Shown: positions 27,237 to 36,591, counted from the stretch's first letter. The stretch is DNA of 64,000 nt from Sphingobacterium lactis (GCF_011046555.1 NZ_CP049246.1:3534001-3598000), one strand, 5' to 3'. Notes: generated by a model not told the origin, from the sequence alone. Numbers and translations: made by a program.

Positions 27237-28613
27237 TTAATCTCTCTTCAGACCGAACTTCTCGATCTTACTGTATAAGTGACTTCGTTGGATATCCAAG
27301 TCATCAGCTGTTTTGGATACATTCCAATTGTTCTTCTCCAACTTATATTTGATGAACTCACATTCGGAGTAATCTTTAAAATCTTGGAACGAGGTAAATT
27401 GCTCCATATCAAATCCAGGCTCTGTACTTCCGGTAAGTGATGTTGCCGTAGCAGGACCTCCCGGATTGGCAAAGGTCAACACATCATCTTCCGTGATCTT
27501 TTTATCACAAAGGATGATCAAACGCTCGATCATGTTGCGCAGTTCACGGATATTACCCGTCCATGGCAGATGTTGCAAAGCCTTCATCGCATCGGGTGTA
27601 AAAGCTTTTACAGGGATACTGTATTCCGCGCAGATTTCTTCACAGAACGCATTGGCCAACGTAGGAATATCATCCTTACGCTCAGCTAAGGAAGGCACAT
27701 GGATAAGGATTACGCTAAGGCGGTGGTACAAGTCCATACGGAAGTTACCATCCTCAATCTCTTTCAATAGATCTTTGTTCGTTGCCGCAATCACGCGCAC
27801 ATTGACATCGATTTCCTTCTCTCCCCCAACGCGGGTAATTTTGTTTTCCTGCAACGCACGCAACACCTTTGCTTGGGCGGAAAGGCTCATATCACCGATC
27901 TCATCCAAGAATAGCGTACCGTTATTGGCTTGCTCAAATTTACCGATCCGTTGTTTCACAGCGGATGTAAAAGATCCTTTTTCATGGCCGAACAATTCCG
28001 ATTCGATCAATTCCGAAGGAATAGCCGCACAGTTTACTTCCACTAAGGTGGATCCTGATCTGCTTGATTTCTCATGCAACCAACGTGCTACAAGTTCCTT
28101 ACCTGCACCGTTTGCTCCGGTAATCAGCACACGTGCTTCGGTAGGTGCGACTTTATCGATGGTATCCTTGATCAAGGAGATTCCTGATGAATCACCCAAG
28201 ATTTCCTTTGTTTTGGAAATCCGGCGTTTCAGCACCTTGGTTTCCTTAACTAAGGATCCTTTTTCCAGGGCATTGCGCACGGTGATAAGGAGTCGGTTCA
28301 GATCCAGGGGTTTCTCCAAAAAGTCGAATGCACCTTTACGGGCTGCTTCAACGGCCGTCTCAATGGTTCCGTGTCCGGAGATCATGATAAATGGAATATC
28401 CGTAAACTCCTTCGCGGCAGTCAGGACCTCCATACCGTCCATCTTGTTCATTTTGATATCGCAAAGGACAAGATCGATCTTTTCTTTCTGTAATATTTTT
28501 AACCCATCTTCTCCGTTATCGACGTCTAATACTTTATAATCTTCATATTCTAAAATATCGCGTAACGAACTACGGATGGGGCGTTCATCATCAATTATTA
28601 ATACTGTTGTCAT
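27237..28613 (-). CDS. NtrC-family response regulator (receiver-AAA+-HTH)
   Basis: 458 residues. Receiver domain 1-120 with phosphorylation site Asp52 (LCDIKM) and conserved Lys in EKPLD; AAA+ domain about 140-380 with Walker A GANGAGKE (166-173), GTLFLDEIGDM as Walker B, and a Fis-type helix-turn-helix at the end (QRSHLYSKIEKFGL). In sigma-54 activators the loop that contacts sigma-54 reads GAFTGA; here it reads GSFTSA (213-218), so sigma-54 dependence is uncertain. No histidine kinase gene lies next to it, so it is an orphan regulator in this window. Targets unknown. Confidence 0.92.
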   Translation of the reverse strand: MTTVLIIDDERPIRSSLRDILEYEDYKVLDVDNGEDGLKILQKEKIDLVLCDIKMNKMDGMEVLTAAKEFTDIPFIMISGHGTIETAVEAARKGAFDFLEKPLDLNRLLITVRNALEKGSLVKETKVLKRRISKTKEILGDSSGISLIKDTIDKVAPTEARVLITGANGAGKELVARWLHEKSSRSGSTLVEVNCAAIPSELIESELFGHEKGSFTSAVKQRIGKFEQANNGTLFLDEIGDMSLSAQAKVLRALQENKITRVGGEKEIDVNVRVIAATNKDLLKEIEDGNFRMDLYHRLSVILIHVPSLAERKDDIPTLANAFCEEICAEYSIPVKAFTPDAMKALQHLPWTGNIRELRNMIERLIILCDKKITEDDVLTFANPGGPATATSLTGSTEPGFDMEQFTSFQDFKDYSECEFIKYKLEKNNWNVSKTADDLDIQRSHLYSKIEKFGLKRD

Positions 28614-28666
28614 ATATAAACCAATGTTTTATAGGCTTTAGCTAATGTTGTCATTTATTTTTAAAA

Positions 28667-29035
28667 AAGCAAACCTTATAAGCCGGGTTCTGTATCCCGA
28701 AGGACTTCTATCATTTATCTAGGTTTGCACTTGCGCACAAACTCCATCAACCTACCCATTGCAATTGCCCGAAGGCAGAAAACGAGCAGCTTTCTGATCT
28801 TGCAACCTATTTGGTCTTTCAACATACGAGGTTTACCGAAATACATGTCACCATGCAAGCCCGTGAGCTCTTACCTCACGTTTTCACCCTTACCCCGAAA
28901 GGCGGTATATTCTCTGTGGCACTTGCTGTCTGCACCGGAATGGTGCAGCCTTCCCGTTAGGAAGCGTATCGCTCTGTGTTGCCCGGACTTTCCTCTTCAT
29001 TCCATAAAGAATGCAGCGATAGAACAGGTTTGCTT
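28667..29035 (-). ncRNA. rnpB: RNase P RNA (bacterial class A)
   Basis: 369 nt on the minus strand. The universal P4 segment AGGAAAGTCCGGGC lies near the 5' end and the complementary 3' region contains ACAGAACCCGGCTTAT. Helix P1 pairs AAGCAAACCT at the 5' end with AGGTTTGCTT at the 3' end, which defines the borders. The 3' end runs into a T stretch that serves as terminator. The RNA is the catalytic part of the tRNA 5' processing enzyme. Confidence 0.96.
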
Positions 29036-29234
29036 CTTAAAAACACAAAATTACAAAATTTTAACAGCAATGCAATCAACGTTCCAACAACAAAACAGCA
29101 AGCAGCAAAATTTACACAGCAATTAAAATTTATTTTTAATTAATGTAGCAATAATGAAATACATTTCGTTATGATTTAAAATTAAAACACATAAAAGTAT
29201 TATTAACACTAAAAATTACAATTATTAAGTCAAA

Positions 29235-29657
29235 ATGAAAACAAAAACATTACTACGCACATGTATAGCGACTATCGCTATTGGATCTGTTCTATTTGCA
29301 TCATCTTGTAAAAAGCCCAATGATGGACCCAAACCAACTCCAAAAAAACCAAAAGTGGTTGAAATCGCTTACAAAGTGAGTTCCGACACGAAAGATTTGA
29401 AGTTAACCTCATTGATTGTTGCCAATACAAAAGGTAAGGATTCTGTCCTTAATAACCCGAAGTTGCCACTAGAAGCAAAAATGAAGGCTGTGCAACCTAA
29501 AAAAGGGGCTGAATTTTATGTAAAACTAAAAGCTGACAAGCCAGCGAAATTAAACTTTGAACTGATGATCGACGGAAAATCTGTAAACAAGCAGACATTG
29601 GAGATCAAGGATGCAGCGAAGGATGAGATCAAGTACAACCATAAATTAGCAAAATAA
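29235..29657 (+). CDS. Small lipoprotein, tandem paralog A
   Basis: 140 residues. Lipoprotein signal with FASSC, lipid on Cys25, then a Lys/Pro-rich spacer and a compact beta-rich domain of about 100 residues (VEIAYKVSSDTKDLKLTSLIVAN..., FELMIDGKSVNKQ). The second gene downstream (29882) is a clear paralog: both share a YK(I/V)S start, a DS..N..LP(A/L) middle and an ILVD/MID-(N/G)KSV end. The arrangement (Tyr-x-Val, LP, I-x-(V/I)-D-G/N-K) recalls MmpS-like transport-accessory domains; this is only a suggestion. Has its own terminator. Confidence 0.78.
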   Translation: MKTKTLLRTCIATIAIGSVLFASSCKKPNDGPKPTPKKPKVVEIAYKVSSDTKDLKLTSLIVANTKGKDSVLNNPKLPLEAKMKAVQPKKGAEFYVKLKADKPAKLNFELMIDGKSVNKQTLEIKDAAKDEIKYNHKLAK

Positions 29658-29699
29658 TCTGAAGAGATTAGTTTTTCGTTCTTACCCAATGTTGAAACC

Positions 29700-29730
29700 A
29701 AAGCCATGTCGTATTGACATGGCTTTTTTT
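29700..29730 (+). terminator. Terminator of lipoprotein paralog A
   Basis: AAAGCCATGTC / GACATGGCTTT with a 5-nt loop, followed by a T run. Confidence 0.93.
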
Positions 29731-29881
29731 GATTTAGAAAACTATTTATTTATTAAAAATAAATTAAATAATCAAAATAGACAATTCACATGTAGCAAAG
29801 CGGCAATATGTTTCGTTAAACCACAAACACCAGTCGATACAATATAATTTATTAAATAATTAAAACTAAAATTTAAACGAA

Positions 29882-30286
29882 ATGAAAACTTTACTAAAAT
29901 CAATTATTGGCTTAGCAGCTTTAGCACCAGTTCTTTTATTTTCATCATGCGGCGATGACAACGGAGGGACGAAACCTGTCAAACCTAAAGCCATCAACAT
30001 TACTTACAAAATCTCAACGGAAATTAAGGATGCCAAATTAGAATCGGTTATCGTTTCTGGCGCAAATGGCCGTGACTCCTCAATCTCTAAAGACCTTAAA
30101 TTACCTGCCGAAATTAAAGTCCGTCGTGCCACTCCACCGAAGAATACCGAAGTGACATTGAAAGCAAAATTGGATAAGCCAGGAAAAGTAAATCTTGAGA
30201 TTCTTGTAGACAATAAGAGTGTTAAGAAGGAAAGCCCAACAACCAAAGATGCTAAGGACTTAGCAACCATAGTCTATAAATTCTAA
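29882..30286 (+). CDS. Small lipoprotein, tandem paralog B
   Basis: 134 residues; lipobox FSSC, lipid on Cys23, then GDDNGGTKP and a domain homologous to the preceding gene (INITYKISTEIKDAKLESVIVSG, LKLPAEIKV, VNLEILVDNKSVKKE). By eye about a third of residues align without large gaps. The two genes lie head-to-tail with separate terminators, so they are independently expressed duplicates that have diverged. Function unknown; located at the outer or inner membrane facing the periplasm. Confidence 0.78.
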   Translation: MKTLLKSIIGLAALAPVLLFSSCGDDNGGTKPVKPKAINITYKISTEIKDAKLESVIVSGANGRDSSISKDLKLPAEIKVRRATPPKNTEVTLKAKLDKPGKVNLEILVDNKSVKKESPTTKDAKDLATIVYKF

Positions 30287-30322
30287 GGTATTAAGAATTC
30301 TCCTTGCTTTTACATATAATTT

Positions 30323-30355
30323 AGGTCGTTATCATTCCGATAGCGACCTTTTTTA
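30323..30355. terminator. Bidirectional terminator between lipoprotein B and the HI0933-like gene
   Basis: AGGTCGTTATC / GATAGCGACCT (one G-T pair), then TTTTTT on the plus strand; A-rich on the other side. Confidence 0.8.
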
Positions 30356-31546
30356 AATATCCTGTGCAATAGCATAGCCTGCAGCCCATGCCCATTGGAA
30401 ATTATAGCCTCCCAACCAGCCAGTAATATCCACTGCTTCGCCACCAAAATAAAGGCCAGGGACTTTTTTCGCCGCCAACGTCTTAGTAAGCAATTCTGTA
30501 GTTGATACTCCACCACGCATTACTTCCGCCTTGTCATATCCTTTATCACCTGCTGGCTTAACCTGGAATTTATGGATGCGTTCGATTATTAATTTCGCAT
30601 CTGCTTTACTGAGTGAGGCAATTTTGGTCTGCAATGGAAGAAATGCGCCCAACGCGTCCACCATCTTCTTGGTGAAAAAATCATTGAGCAGTTGAGATAC
30701 CAACCGCTTGCCCCCGAATTCGCGCTCCTGTTTGATCAGTTCTTCCAATCTGAACTTCGGCAAGAGATCAATGGTAAAGGATTGGCCGGGCTTCCAATAG
30801 GAAGAAATCTGTAAAATCGCCGGCCCACTCAGGCCCCAGTGGGTGAAAAGAATGTTCTCCTCGAAAGATATCTGCTCATTATATACCCTTGAATATACGC
30901 TGTTACCCGCTAGGGAAGCATACCAGTCGGCATCCTTACCCGTAATGGTCAGAGGCACGAGTGCGGGTGCCGTATCGACAACCTGAAGTCCAAATTTCCG
31001 AGCCATCCGAAGAGCAAAATCTGAGGCGCCTAATTTGGCTACCGGAAGACCTCCCGTCGCCAGAACCACTTTCGGACTGCTGATCTTTCCATTCTTTCCC
31101 GATTTGGTGAAACTTATGACAAAACCTCCCCCATCTTCTTCCACATTGGTAACTTCCGTATCCAGCCAGATATCCTGCCCTGTTTCATACATTAACTTGG
31201 TAAAGACAGCAACGATATCCTTTGCTTTATTGGTCGTTGGGAACAACTGTCCCAAAGTTTTTTCCTGCCCTTTTATGGAACCGAAGTTCTCAAAGAATTG
31301 CACCGTATCGTCTACGGTCCACTGAGAAAAAACGGCATTGAGGAATTTCGGGTTTTCGGAAACGAAATTATCTACAGTTGTATAAAGATTCGTGTAGTTA
31401 CAGCGTCCACCTCCCGAGATCAGAATTTTGGCACCGGGTTTATCGTTGCGTTCGATTAGGAGTGTCTTTTTGCCCAGCAGGCCCGCCTGTACGGCGCACA
31501 TTAGACCGCAGGCACCTCCCCCAATTATGATTGCATCGTATGCCAT
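30353..31546 (-). CDS. HI0933/YhiN-like NAD(P)/FAD-dependent oxidoreductase
   Basis: 397 residues. N-terminal dinucleotide fold YDAIIIGGGACGLMCAVQAG (residues 3-22), ERNDKPGAKILISGGGRCNYTN, which is the diagnostic GGGRCN motif of the HI0933 (BaiN/YhiN) flavoprotein family, and the C-terminal GLYFGGEAVDITGWLGGYNFQWAWAAGY. It is cytoplasmic and binds FAD; physiological substrate unknown in most bacteria. Its start is 2 nt after the stop codon of the Gfo/Idh gene, and that gene is 2 nt after argS, so the three form a very tight operon. Confidence 0.93.
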   Translation of the reverse strand: MAYDAIIIGGGACGLMCAVQAGLLGKKTLLIERNDKPGAKILISGGGRCNYTNLYTTVDNFVSENPKFLNAVFSQWTVDDTVQFFENFGSIKGQEKTLGQLFPTTNKAKDIVAVFTKLMYETGQDIWLDTEVTNVEEDGGGFVISFTKSGKNGKISSPKVVLATGGLPVAKLGASDFALRMARKFGLQVVDTAPALVPLTITGKDADWYASLAGNSVYSRVYNEQISFEENILFTHWGLSGPAILQISSYWKPGQSFTIDLLPKFRLEELIKQEREFGGKRLVSQLLNDFFTKKMVDALGAFLPLQTKIASLSKADAKLIIERIHKFQVKPAGDKGYDKAEVMRGGVSTTELLTKTLAAKKVPGLYFGGEAVDITGWLGGYNFQWAWAAGYAIAQDI

Positions 31547-31548
31547 CT

Positions 31549-32622
31549 TTAAGAAATAAGTTCTCCCTTCAGGGATATCGCGCGTTGTTCTTTCCAGGAC
31601 TGCTCAGCGAGCTCCAAAATACGGATGACATCGCGTGCCTGCTCAGGTTTGACAAACACCTCTGCCTCCCCTTTCAATGCGGCGGCAATATTCTTATAGA
31701 AATCCTGCCCTGACCCCACTTCACTAGGGATGCGCTCTTCCACGTCCACTCCATTTTCCAGAATGGCGAGGGTACCAGCATATTCAGGCAGTTCCTTTCC
31801 CCATTCGGCAACTTGCCCGGGAGCAGTACCTTCGCGCAACAAGGCTTCTTGAGGATCGACGCCCCATTTCACAAAGCATCCATTCGTACCATATACGGCA
31901 TACCGAGCGGTTGCTAATTTTGCGAGCATCTGTCCCTTCAAAGAAACCTTTACGCCGGGATAGGACAGTATAAATTCAAAATTATCAATGGCTTTTGCGC
32001 CATCTCGTTCCACACGTAGGTCAGCATATACAGCATCAGGTTTACCGAAGATCTGTAGTGCTTGGTCGATGAGGTGCGCACCGAGGTCGTAATGGATCCC
32101 CGATCCAGGCAGGTTCTCTTCCCGCCATGCACCTTCGCGCAAGAAATTGCGGAATCGATCATAACGTCCTTCAAAATTAACGACTCGACCCAAGCGGCCG
32201 GATTCAATAACTTTTTTCACGGTCTTGAAATCCGAATGGAATCTGGCATTGTGGTGGACCGACAACAGGAGCCCTTTCTCTTTTGCCAGCGCAATAAGCT
32301 CATCAGCTTCATGGCTGTAATTGGTAAACGGTTTTTCCACCACGACATGCTTGCCCGCTTCCAAAGCGGTCTTAGCCAAGCTGAAATGCACATCATTGGA
32401 AGTAGCGACCACCACGAGATCCACTTCAGGATCATGGATGATATCATCGGCTGTCTGTACGCCCAGTGCCTCCGGATAACGCGCTGCCAGCATCTGTTGC
32501 TGCTCAGGCTTACGTGCGGAGACTTTATACAAGATAAAATCGGGATTCTCATGGATGAAAGGCGCATGGAATACATGGCCCCCAATGGAAAATCCGATCA
32601 AACCAACTTTAAATTTCTTCAT
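31549..32622 (-). CDS. Gfo/Idh/MocA family oxidoreductase
   Basis: 357 residues, typical length. N-terminal NAD(P) Rossmann fold (KVGLIGFSIGGHVFHAPFI), the segment VVVATSNDVHFSLAKTALEAGKHVVVEKPFTN with the catalytic-type EKP lysine, and GSGIHYDLGAHLIDQAL in the C-terminal domain carrying the usual D-x-x-x-H pair. It oxidises or reduces a sugar or cyclitol-like substrate; which one cannot be said. Middle gene of the argS operon with 2-nt spacers on both sides. Confidence 0.93.
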   Translation of the reverse strand: MKKFKVGLIGFSIGGHVFHAPFIHENPDFILYKVSARKPEQQQMLAARYPEALGVQTADDIIHDPEVDLVVVATSNDVHFSLAKTALEAGKHVVVEKPFTNYSHEADELIALAKEKGLLLSVHHNARFHSDFKTVKKVIESGRLGRVVNFEGRYDRFRNFLREGAWREENLPGSGIHYDLGAHLIDQALQIFGKPDAVYADLRVERDGAKAIDNFEFILSYPGVKVSLKGQMLAKLATARYAVYGTNGCFVKWGVDPQEALLREGTAPGQVAEWGKELPEYAGTLAILENGVDVEERIPSEVGSGQDFYKNIAAALKGEAEVFVKPEQARDVIRILELAEQSWKEQRAISLKGELIS

Positions 32623-32624
32623 GT

Positions 32625-34406
32625 TTACATTCTTTCTGGAACGTCAATACCCAGCAGGTTCATGCTTTTCGCAATAACTTTAGCCGCTGCGGCCGACAGA
32701 TCCAAACGGAAAGCTTTCACACCCTCATCTTCAGCTTTCAAGATGCTTTCCTCATGGTAAAATTTGTTATAGAGTTTGGCAAGCTCATAAGCATAGTTCG
32801 CCAACTGGGCCGGACTGAACTCGCGCGCTGCCACCTCGATCACAGCCGGGAAATTACCCAACGCTTGGATGAGGTCGCGCTCATACACCGAAAGGCTTGC
32901 CGGTTGTACGGCCTGTATGCTGCTGTAGTCCGCTTTGCGAAGAACCGATTTGATCCGCGCATGTGTATATTGCACAAAAGGTCCTGTATGTCCTTGAAAG
33001 TCTACCGATTCGTTCGGATCGAACAACAACCTTTTTTTAGGGTCGACCTTCAATAGGAAGTATTTCAGTGCGCCCATACCAATCGTTTGGTAGAGCACTT
33101 GTTTATCCTCTTCCGCGAAATCAGCAGTTTTCCCAAGCTCCTCGGTTCGCTCTTTGGCGGTTTCCACCATCTCGGCCATCAGGTCATCCGCATCTACGAC
33201 GGTACCTTCCCTGGATTTCATTTTTCCGGAAGGAAGGTCAACCATTCCATAGGAAAGGTGATAAAGTCCATCCGCCCACGATTTACCCAACTTCTTCAAG
33301 ATGGCAAAAAGAACCTTAAAGTGATAATCCTGCTCATTACCGACCACATAGATGGATTCATCCATTTGGAATTCATCGTATTTCAATTGGGCGGTACCAA
33401 GATCCTGCGTGATATACACCGAAGTACCATCACCGCGCAGGACAAGTTTCTCGTCAAGACCTTCATCGGTCAGGTCGATCCAAACGGAATTATCCTCTTT
33501 TTTGAAGAAAACCCCTTTTTCAAGACCTTCCTGTATAATATCCTTACCCAACAGGTAAGTTTCAGATTCATAATAGAATTTATCGAAATCAACACCCAAT
33601 TGCTTGTATGTTTTTTCGAAACCGGCATAAACCCAGCCGTTCATGGTTTTCCACAGGTCGATCACTGCTTCGTCGCCAGCTTCCCATTGTTGCAGCATGG
33701 TCTGCGCTTCTTTGATTAATGGCGCATTCTTTTTGGCTTCCTCTTCAGTCTGCCCTTCCTGCTTCAAAGCATCAATCTCTTTTTTATACTCCTTATCGAA
33801 TACCACATAGTATTTACCCACCAAGTGATCGCCTTTCAACCCGGAGGATGCTGGGGTTTCTCCATTGCCATACTTCTGCCAAGCCAACATGGACTTACAG
33901 ATATGGATACCGCGGTCGTTCACCAAGTTGGCTTTGATAACGTCATAGCCGTATGCTTTTAAGATTTCGGCAACGGAATAGCCCAACAGGTTGTTACGAA
34001 TGTGACCAAGGTGCAAAGGTTTATTGGTATTGGGTGATGAATATTCCACCATCAACTTTTTACCGTTCTTTTCATAGACACCAAATTGCTCGTTGACAAT
34101 GGTTTCATTCAATAGGGAAATCCAGTAGCTATCAGAGAGGCTCAAATTCAGGAATCCTTTGATGACATTGAACGCCGCAATGTCAGCGATTTGCTCCTGC
34201 AGGTAGGTACCGATCTCATTTCCTGTGACTTCAGGTGATTTCTTGGAGAAACGTGTCACCGGGAATACAACGATGGTGATCTGACCTTCAAATTCTTTTC
34301 TTGTCTCTTGGAAGGAAATTTGGGATGCGGGGATTTCCGAACCGTATAAAACGTGAACTGCTTCAACAGTCTTCTCAATAAGTAGCTCTTGGATTGATTT
34401 TGCCAT
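32625..34406 (-). CDS. argS: Arginyl-tRNA synthetase
   Basis: 593 residues, normal for a class I ArgRS. It has an N-terminal additional domain, the HIGH motif in SSPNTNKPLHLGHIRNNL, the KMSKS equivalent in MVDLPSGKMKSREGTVV, and the DALR anticodon-binding domain at the C terminus (ANYAYELAKLYNKFYHEESIL). First gene of a three-gene operon with a Gfo/Idh oxidoreductase and a flavoprotein. It is divergent from the arginine decarboxylase, about 110 bp away, an arrangement in which both genes consume arginine. Confidence 0.97.
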   Translation of the reverse strand: MAKSIQELLIEKTVEAVHVLYGSEIPASQISFQETRKEFEGQITIVVFPVTRFSKKSPEVTGNEIGTYLQEQIADIAAFNVIKGFLNLSLSDSYWISLLNETIVNEQFGVYEKNGKKLMVEYSSPNTNKPLHLGHIRNNLLGYSVAEILKAYGYDVIKANLVNDRGIHICKSMLAWQKYGNGETPASSGLKGDHLVGKYYVVFDKEYKKEIDALKQEGQTEEEAKKNAPLIKEAQTMLQQWEAGDEAVIDLWKTMNGWVYAGFEKTYKQLGVDFDKFYYESETYLLGKDIIQEGLEKGVFFKKEDNSVWIDLTDEGLDEKLVLRGDGTSVYITQDLGTAQLKYDEFQMDESIYVVGNEQDYHFKVLFAILKKLGKSWADGLYHLSYGMVDLPSGKMKSREGTVVDADDLMAEMVETAKERTEELGKTADFAEEDKQVLYQTIGMGALKYFLLKVDPKKRLLFDPNESVDFQGHTGPFVQYTHARIKSVLRKADYSSIQAVQPASLSVYERDLIQALGNFPAVIEVAAREFSPAQLANYAYELAKLYNKFYHEESILKAEDEGVKAFRLDLSAAAAKVIAKSMNLLGIDVPERM

Positions 34407-34491
34407 GTAAATATTTCGTAATATTCTTAACTTTCTGATAATGAATTCAAAAAATAACGCTCAGATTATTCAGGTATTCATCACGAAAGCA

Positions 34492-34499
34492 TATCTTTG
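34492..34499 (+). promoter_or_regulatory. -7 box TATCTTTG of the arginine decarboxylase gene
   Basis: Exact TAnnTTTG match, 16 nt before the ATG at 34516. The -33 region has no clear TTG. Confidence 0.5.
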
Positions 34500-34515
34500 C
34501 CAAAAATACTAAAAA

Positions 34516-35910
34516 ATGCAGAGCTATCAGGAATTTCTTGACTTAAGTGTTGGTTTTCCGCAGGACGGATTCGATATCATCGATGACGAACTGTACTTCC
34601 ACGATTTGAATTTGATGGAAATGATAGAAACGTACGGTACTCCCCTACGTTTTACATATCTCCCAATAATCAGTAAAAAGATCCAACAGGCAAAGATCCT
34701 GTTTCAAACGGCCATGTTGAAATACAACTACCGCGGAACTTACAAATACTGTTATTGTACCAAATCCTCACATTTCAAGCACATTGTGGAAGAGGCCTTG
34801 AAGAACGATATACACTTGGAAACTTCTTCCGCATTCGACATGCCAATGATCGATGCTTTGGAAAGACAGGGTAAGGTTACAAAAGACATTACAGTGATCT
34901 GTAATGGTTTTAAGACCTACCAATATAAACAGTATATCGTGGACATGCTGCATGATGGATTCCATAACATTATCCCGGTATTGGATAACAAGGAGGAGTT
35001 CAACATGTATGATGATGAGGTTGAGCTTAACGAGCCTTGCAACTTGGGTATCCGTATCGCTGCGGAGGAGCAGCCCGATTCACAGTTCTATACTTCCCGT
35101 CTGGGTATCCGTATGGAGGATGTGATCGACTTTTACAATTCCAAGATTGTTGACAATCCGCATTTTAAAGTGAAACTTCTGCATTTCTTCATCAATTCGG
35201 GTATTTCCGATACCCCGTATTACTGGAATGAGCTGGAGAAATACGTAACGCTTTATTGTAAATTCAAGAAGATAAACCCGGATCTGGATACATTGGATAT
35301 TGGTGGCGGTATGCCATTCAAGGATTCCTTAGTTCATGATTTCGATTATGAATACATGGTCAATGAAATCGTTAACCGTATCAAGCAAATCTGTGCGCAC
35401 CATGAAGTTGTAGAACCGGATATCATTACGGAATTCGGGAAATATACCGTAGCTGAGGCTTCCGGTATCCTTTACAAAGTTTTGGGCAGAAAGCAACAGA
35501 ACGACCGTGAGAAATGGTTGATGTTGGATGGTTCCTTCATCACAAACCTACCGGACGTGTGGGCATTGAACCAGAAGTATATCCTGTTGCCGATCAACAA
35601 TTGGGATTCCGAATATGAACGCGTGAACTTGGGCGGTATCACCTGTGACGGTCAGGATTATTACAACCAAGAGGCACACATGAACTCCGTGTTCATGCCA
35701 AAAACGCGCAAGGTGCAATATCTTGGGTTCTTCCATACCGGTGCTTATCAGGAAGTATTGAGCGGTTACGGCGGTATTCACCACTGTTTATTGCCATCTC
35801 CGAAGCATGTATTGGTTCGAAGGAACAGGGATGAAACCTTCAACTATGAGGTATTTGGAGAAGAACAGAACTCCAAACAGGTCATGAAACTACTAGGATA
35901 TCAATCCTAA
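34516..35910 (+). CDS. speA: Arginine decarboxylase (alanine racemase-fold, type III PLP)
   Basis: 464 residues, the short Bacteroidota form annotated as arginine decarboxylase. It is PLP dependent with an alanine racemase-like barrel: Schiff-base Lys83 in YCYCTKSSHF, HLETSSAFDMP, a glycine-rich phosphate site DIGGGMPF and EFGKYTVAEASG. Product would be agmatine, entering polyamine synthesis. The related carboxynorspermidine and diaminopimelate decarboxylases share the fold, so substrate assignment is from family habit. Monocistronic, divergent from argS. Confidence 0.85.
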   Translation: MQSYQEFLDLSVGFPQDGFDIIDDELYFHDLNLMEMIETYGTPLRFTYLPIISKKIQQAKILFQTAMLKYNYRGTYKYCYCTKSSHFKHIVEEALKNDIHLETSSAFDMPMIDALERQGKVTKDITVICNGFKTYQYKQYIVDMLHDGFHNIIPVLDNKEEFNMYDDEVELNEPCNLGIRIAAEEQPDSQFYTSRLGIRMEDVIDFYNSKIVDNPHFKVKLLHFFINSGISDTPYYWNELEKYVTLYCKFKKINPDLDTLDIGGGMPFKDSLVHDFDYEYMVNEIVNRIKQICAHHEVVEPDIITEFGKYTVAEASGILYKVLGRKQQNDREKWLMLDGSFITNLPDVWALNQKYILLPINNWDSEYERVNLGGITCDGQDYYNQEAHMNSVFMPKTRKVQYLGFFHTGAYQEVLSGYGGIHHCLLPSPKHVLVRRNRDETFNYEVFGEEQNSKQVMKLLGYQS

Positions 35911-35917
35911 ACATATA

Positions 35918-35950
35918 AAAAGGGTTATCACAGCTTGATAACCCTTTTCT
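35918..35950 (+). terminator. Terminator of the arginine decarboxylase gene
   Basis: AAAAGGGTTATCA / TGATAACCCTTTT with a 5-nt loop and a trailing C/T-rich run. Confidence 0.92.
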
Positions 35951-35991
35951 TTTTCCCTGCCCTAGTGCAGCGTATATGCGAACGATTCGAA

Positions 35992-36237
35992 TCAAGCAAT
36001 TCCCAATCCCAATCGATTAATATGTGCTCTTATTTCTCCAGGCAGCATCATAAAGATATCTCTTTTAACTTCTACTGTAACAGGTCCAAAGCGGTGCTCC
36101 TTCTGAATAGAAAATACGGATTCGAAACCGCCACCTAACCACTTACCTTCATTAACTAAAAAATCTTTGAATAGGGTATTCATTTTTAAAATACAACCTA
36201 CCTTTTCATTGGATTGAGCAAGATCTAACACTTCCAT
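35992..36237 (-). CDS. 81-residue hypothetical protein
   Basis: No family recognised. The sequence has mixed hydrophobic and charged residues without signal or membrane segment (MEVLDLAQSNEKVGCILKMN, FGPVTVEVKRDIFMMLPGEI). An exact TAnnTTTG box (TATTTTTG, minus strand 36269-36262) lies 24 bp before the ATG, which supports expression. Its own 3' end is close to the decarboxylase terminator, which is T-rich only on the plus strand. Confidence 0.55.
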   Translation of the reverse strand: MEVLDLAQSNEKVGCILKMNTLFKDFLVNEGKWLGGGFESVFSIQKEHRFGPVTVEVKRDIFMMLPGEIRAHINRLGLGIA

Positions 36238-36261
36238 AATTATAATACGTTATTTAACCTG

Positions 36262-36269
36262 CAAAAATA
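36262..36269 (-). promoter_or_regulatory. -7 box TATTTTTG for the 81-residue ORF
   Basis: Exact match to TAnnTTTG on the minus strand, 24 bp upstream of the ATG at 36237. Confidence 0.45.
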
Positions 36270-36591
36270 AAAGAATGATATTATTTTAAAATTAATTTTA
36301 AAAATTAACGGTATATTAATATTTATCTAAAAGATATATTTTGTACCAAAAATTGAATAAATACTATTCATATGAGTCTATGTTGAAAGAAGGACTAATA
36401 ATAATTTCTTAATATTGCATCATTAAGACCTTCTTTATAACTTCAATTTCGAGGTCTACTCGATCTGTAATATTCCCTAACTGATACACATGTTCAAAAC
36501 CTCCTCTCAGAACCTATAAAAAGGAATTTACAACTCACTAAATAGTGACAATTAGATTACAGACAAACACCTATCTTAGCCCTCCACTAAC
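36270..36591. other. AT-rich intergenic stretch
   Basis: About 320 bp without a credible ORF. Only a degenerate -7-like TATCTTAG 17 nt before the MBL gene is worth noting. Confidence 0.5.

Noticed and set aside
27466..28539. 357-codon plus-strand ORF
   Set aside because: Lies wholly antisense to the NtrC-type regulator; composition is that of a shadow frame (Ser/Ile/Arg rich) with no domain signature.
32062..33719. Two plus-strand ORFs of 210-232 codons
   Set aside because: Antisense to the Gfo/Idh and argS genes; no start context or family similarity.
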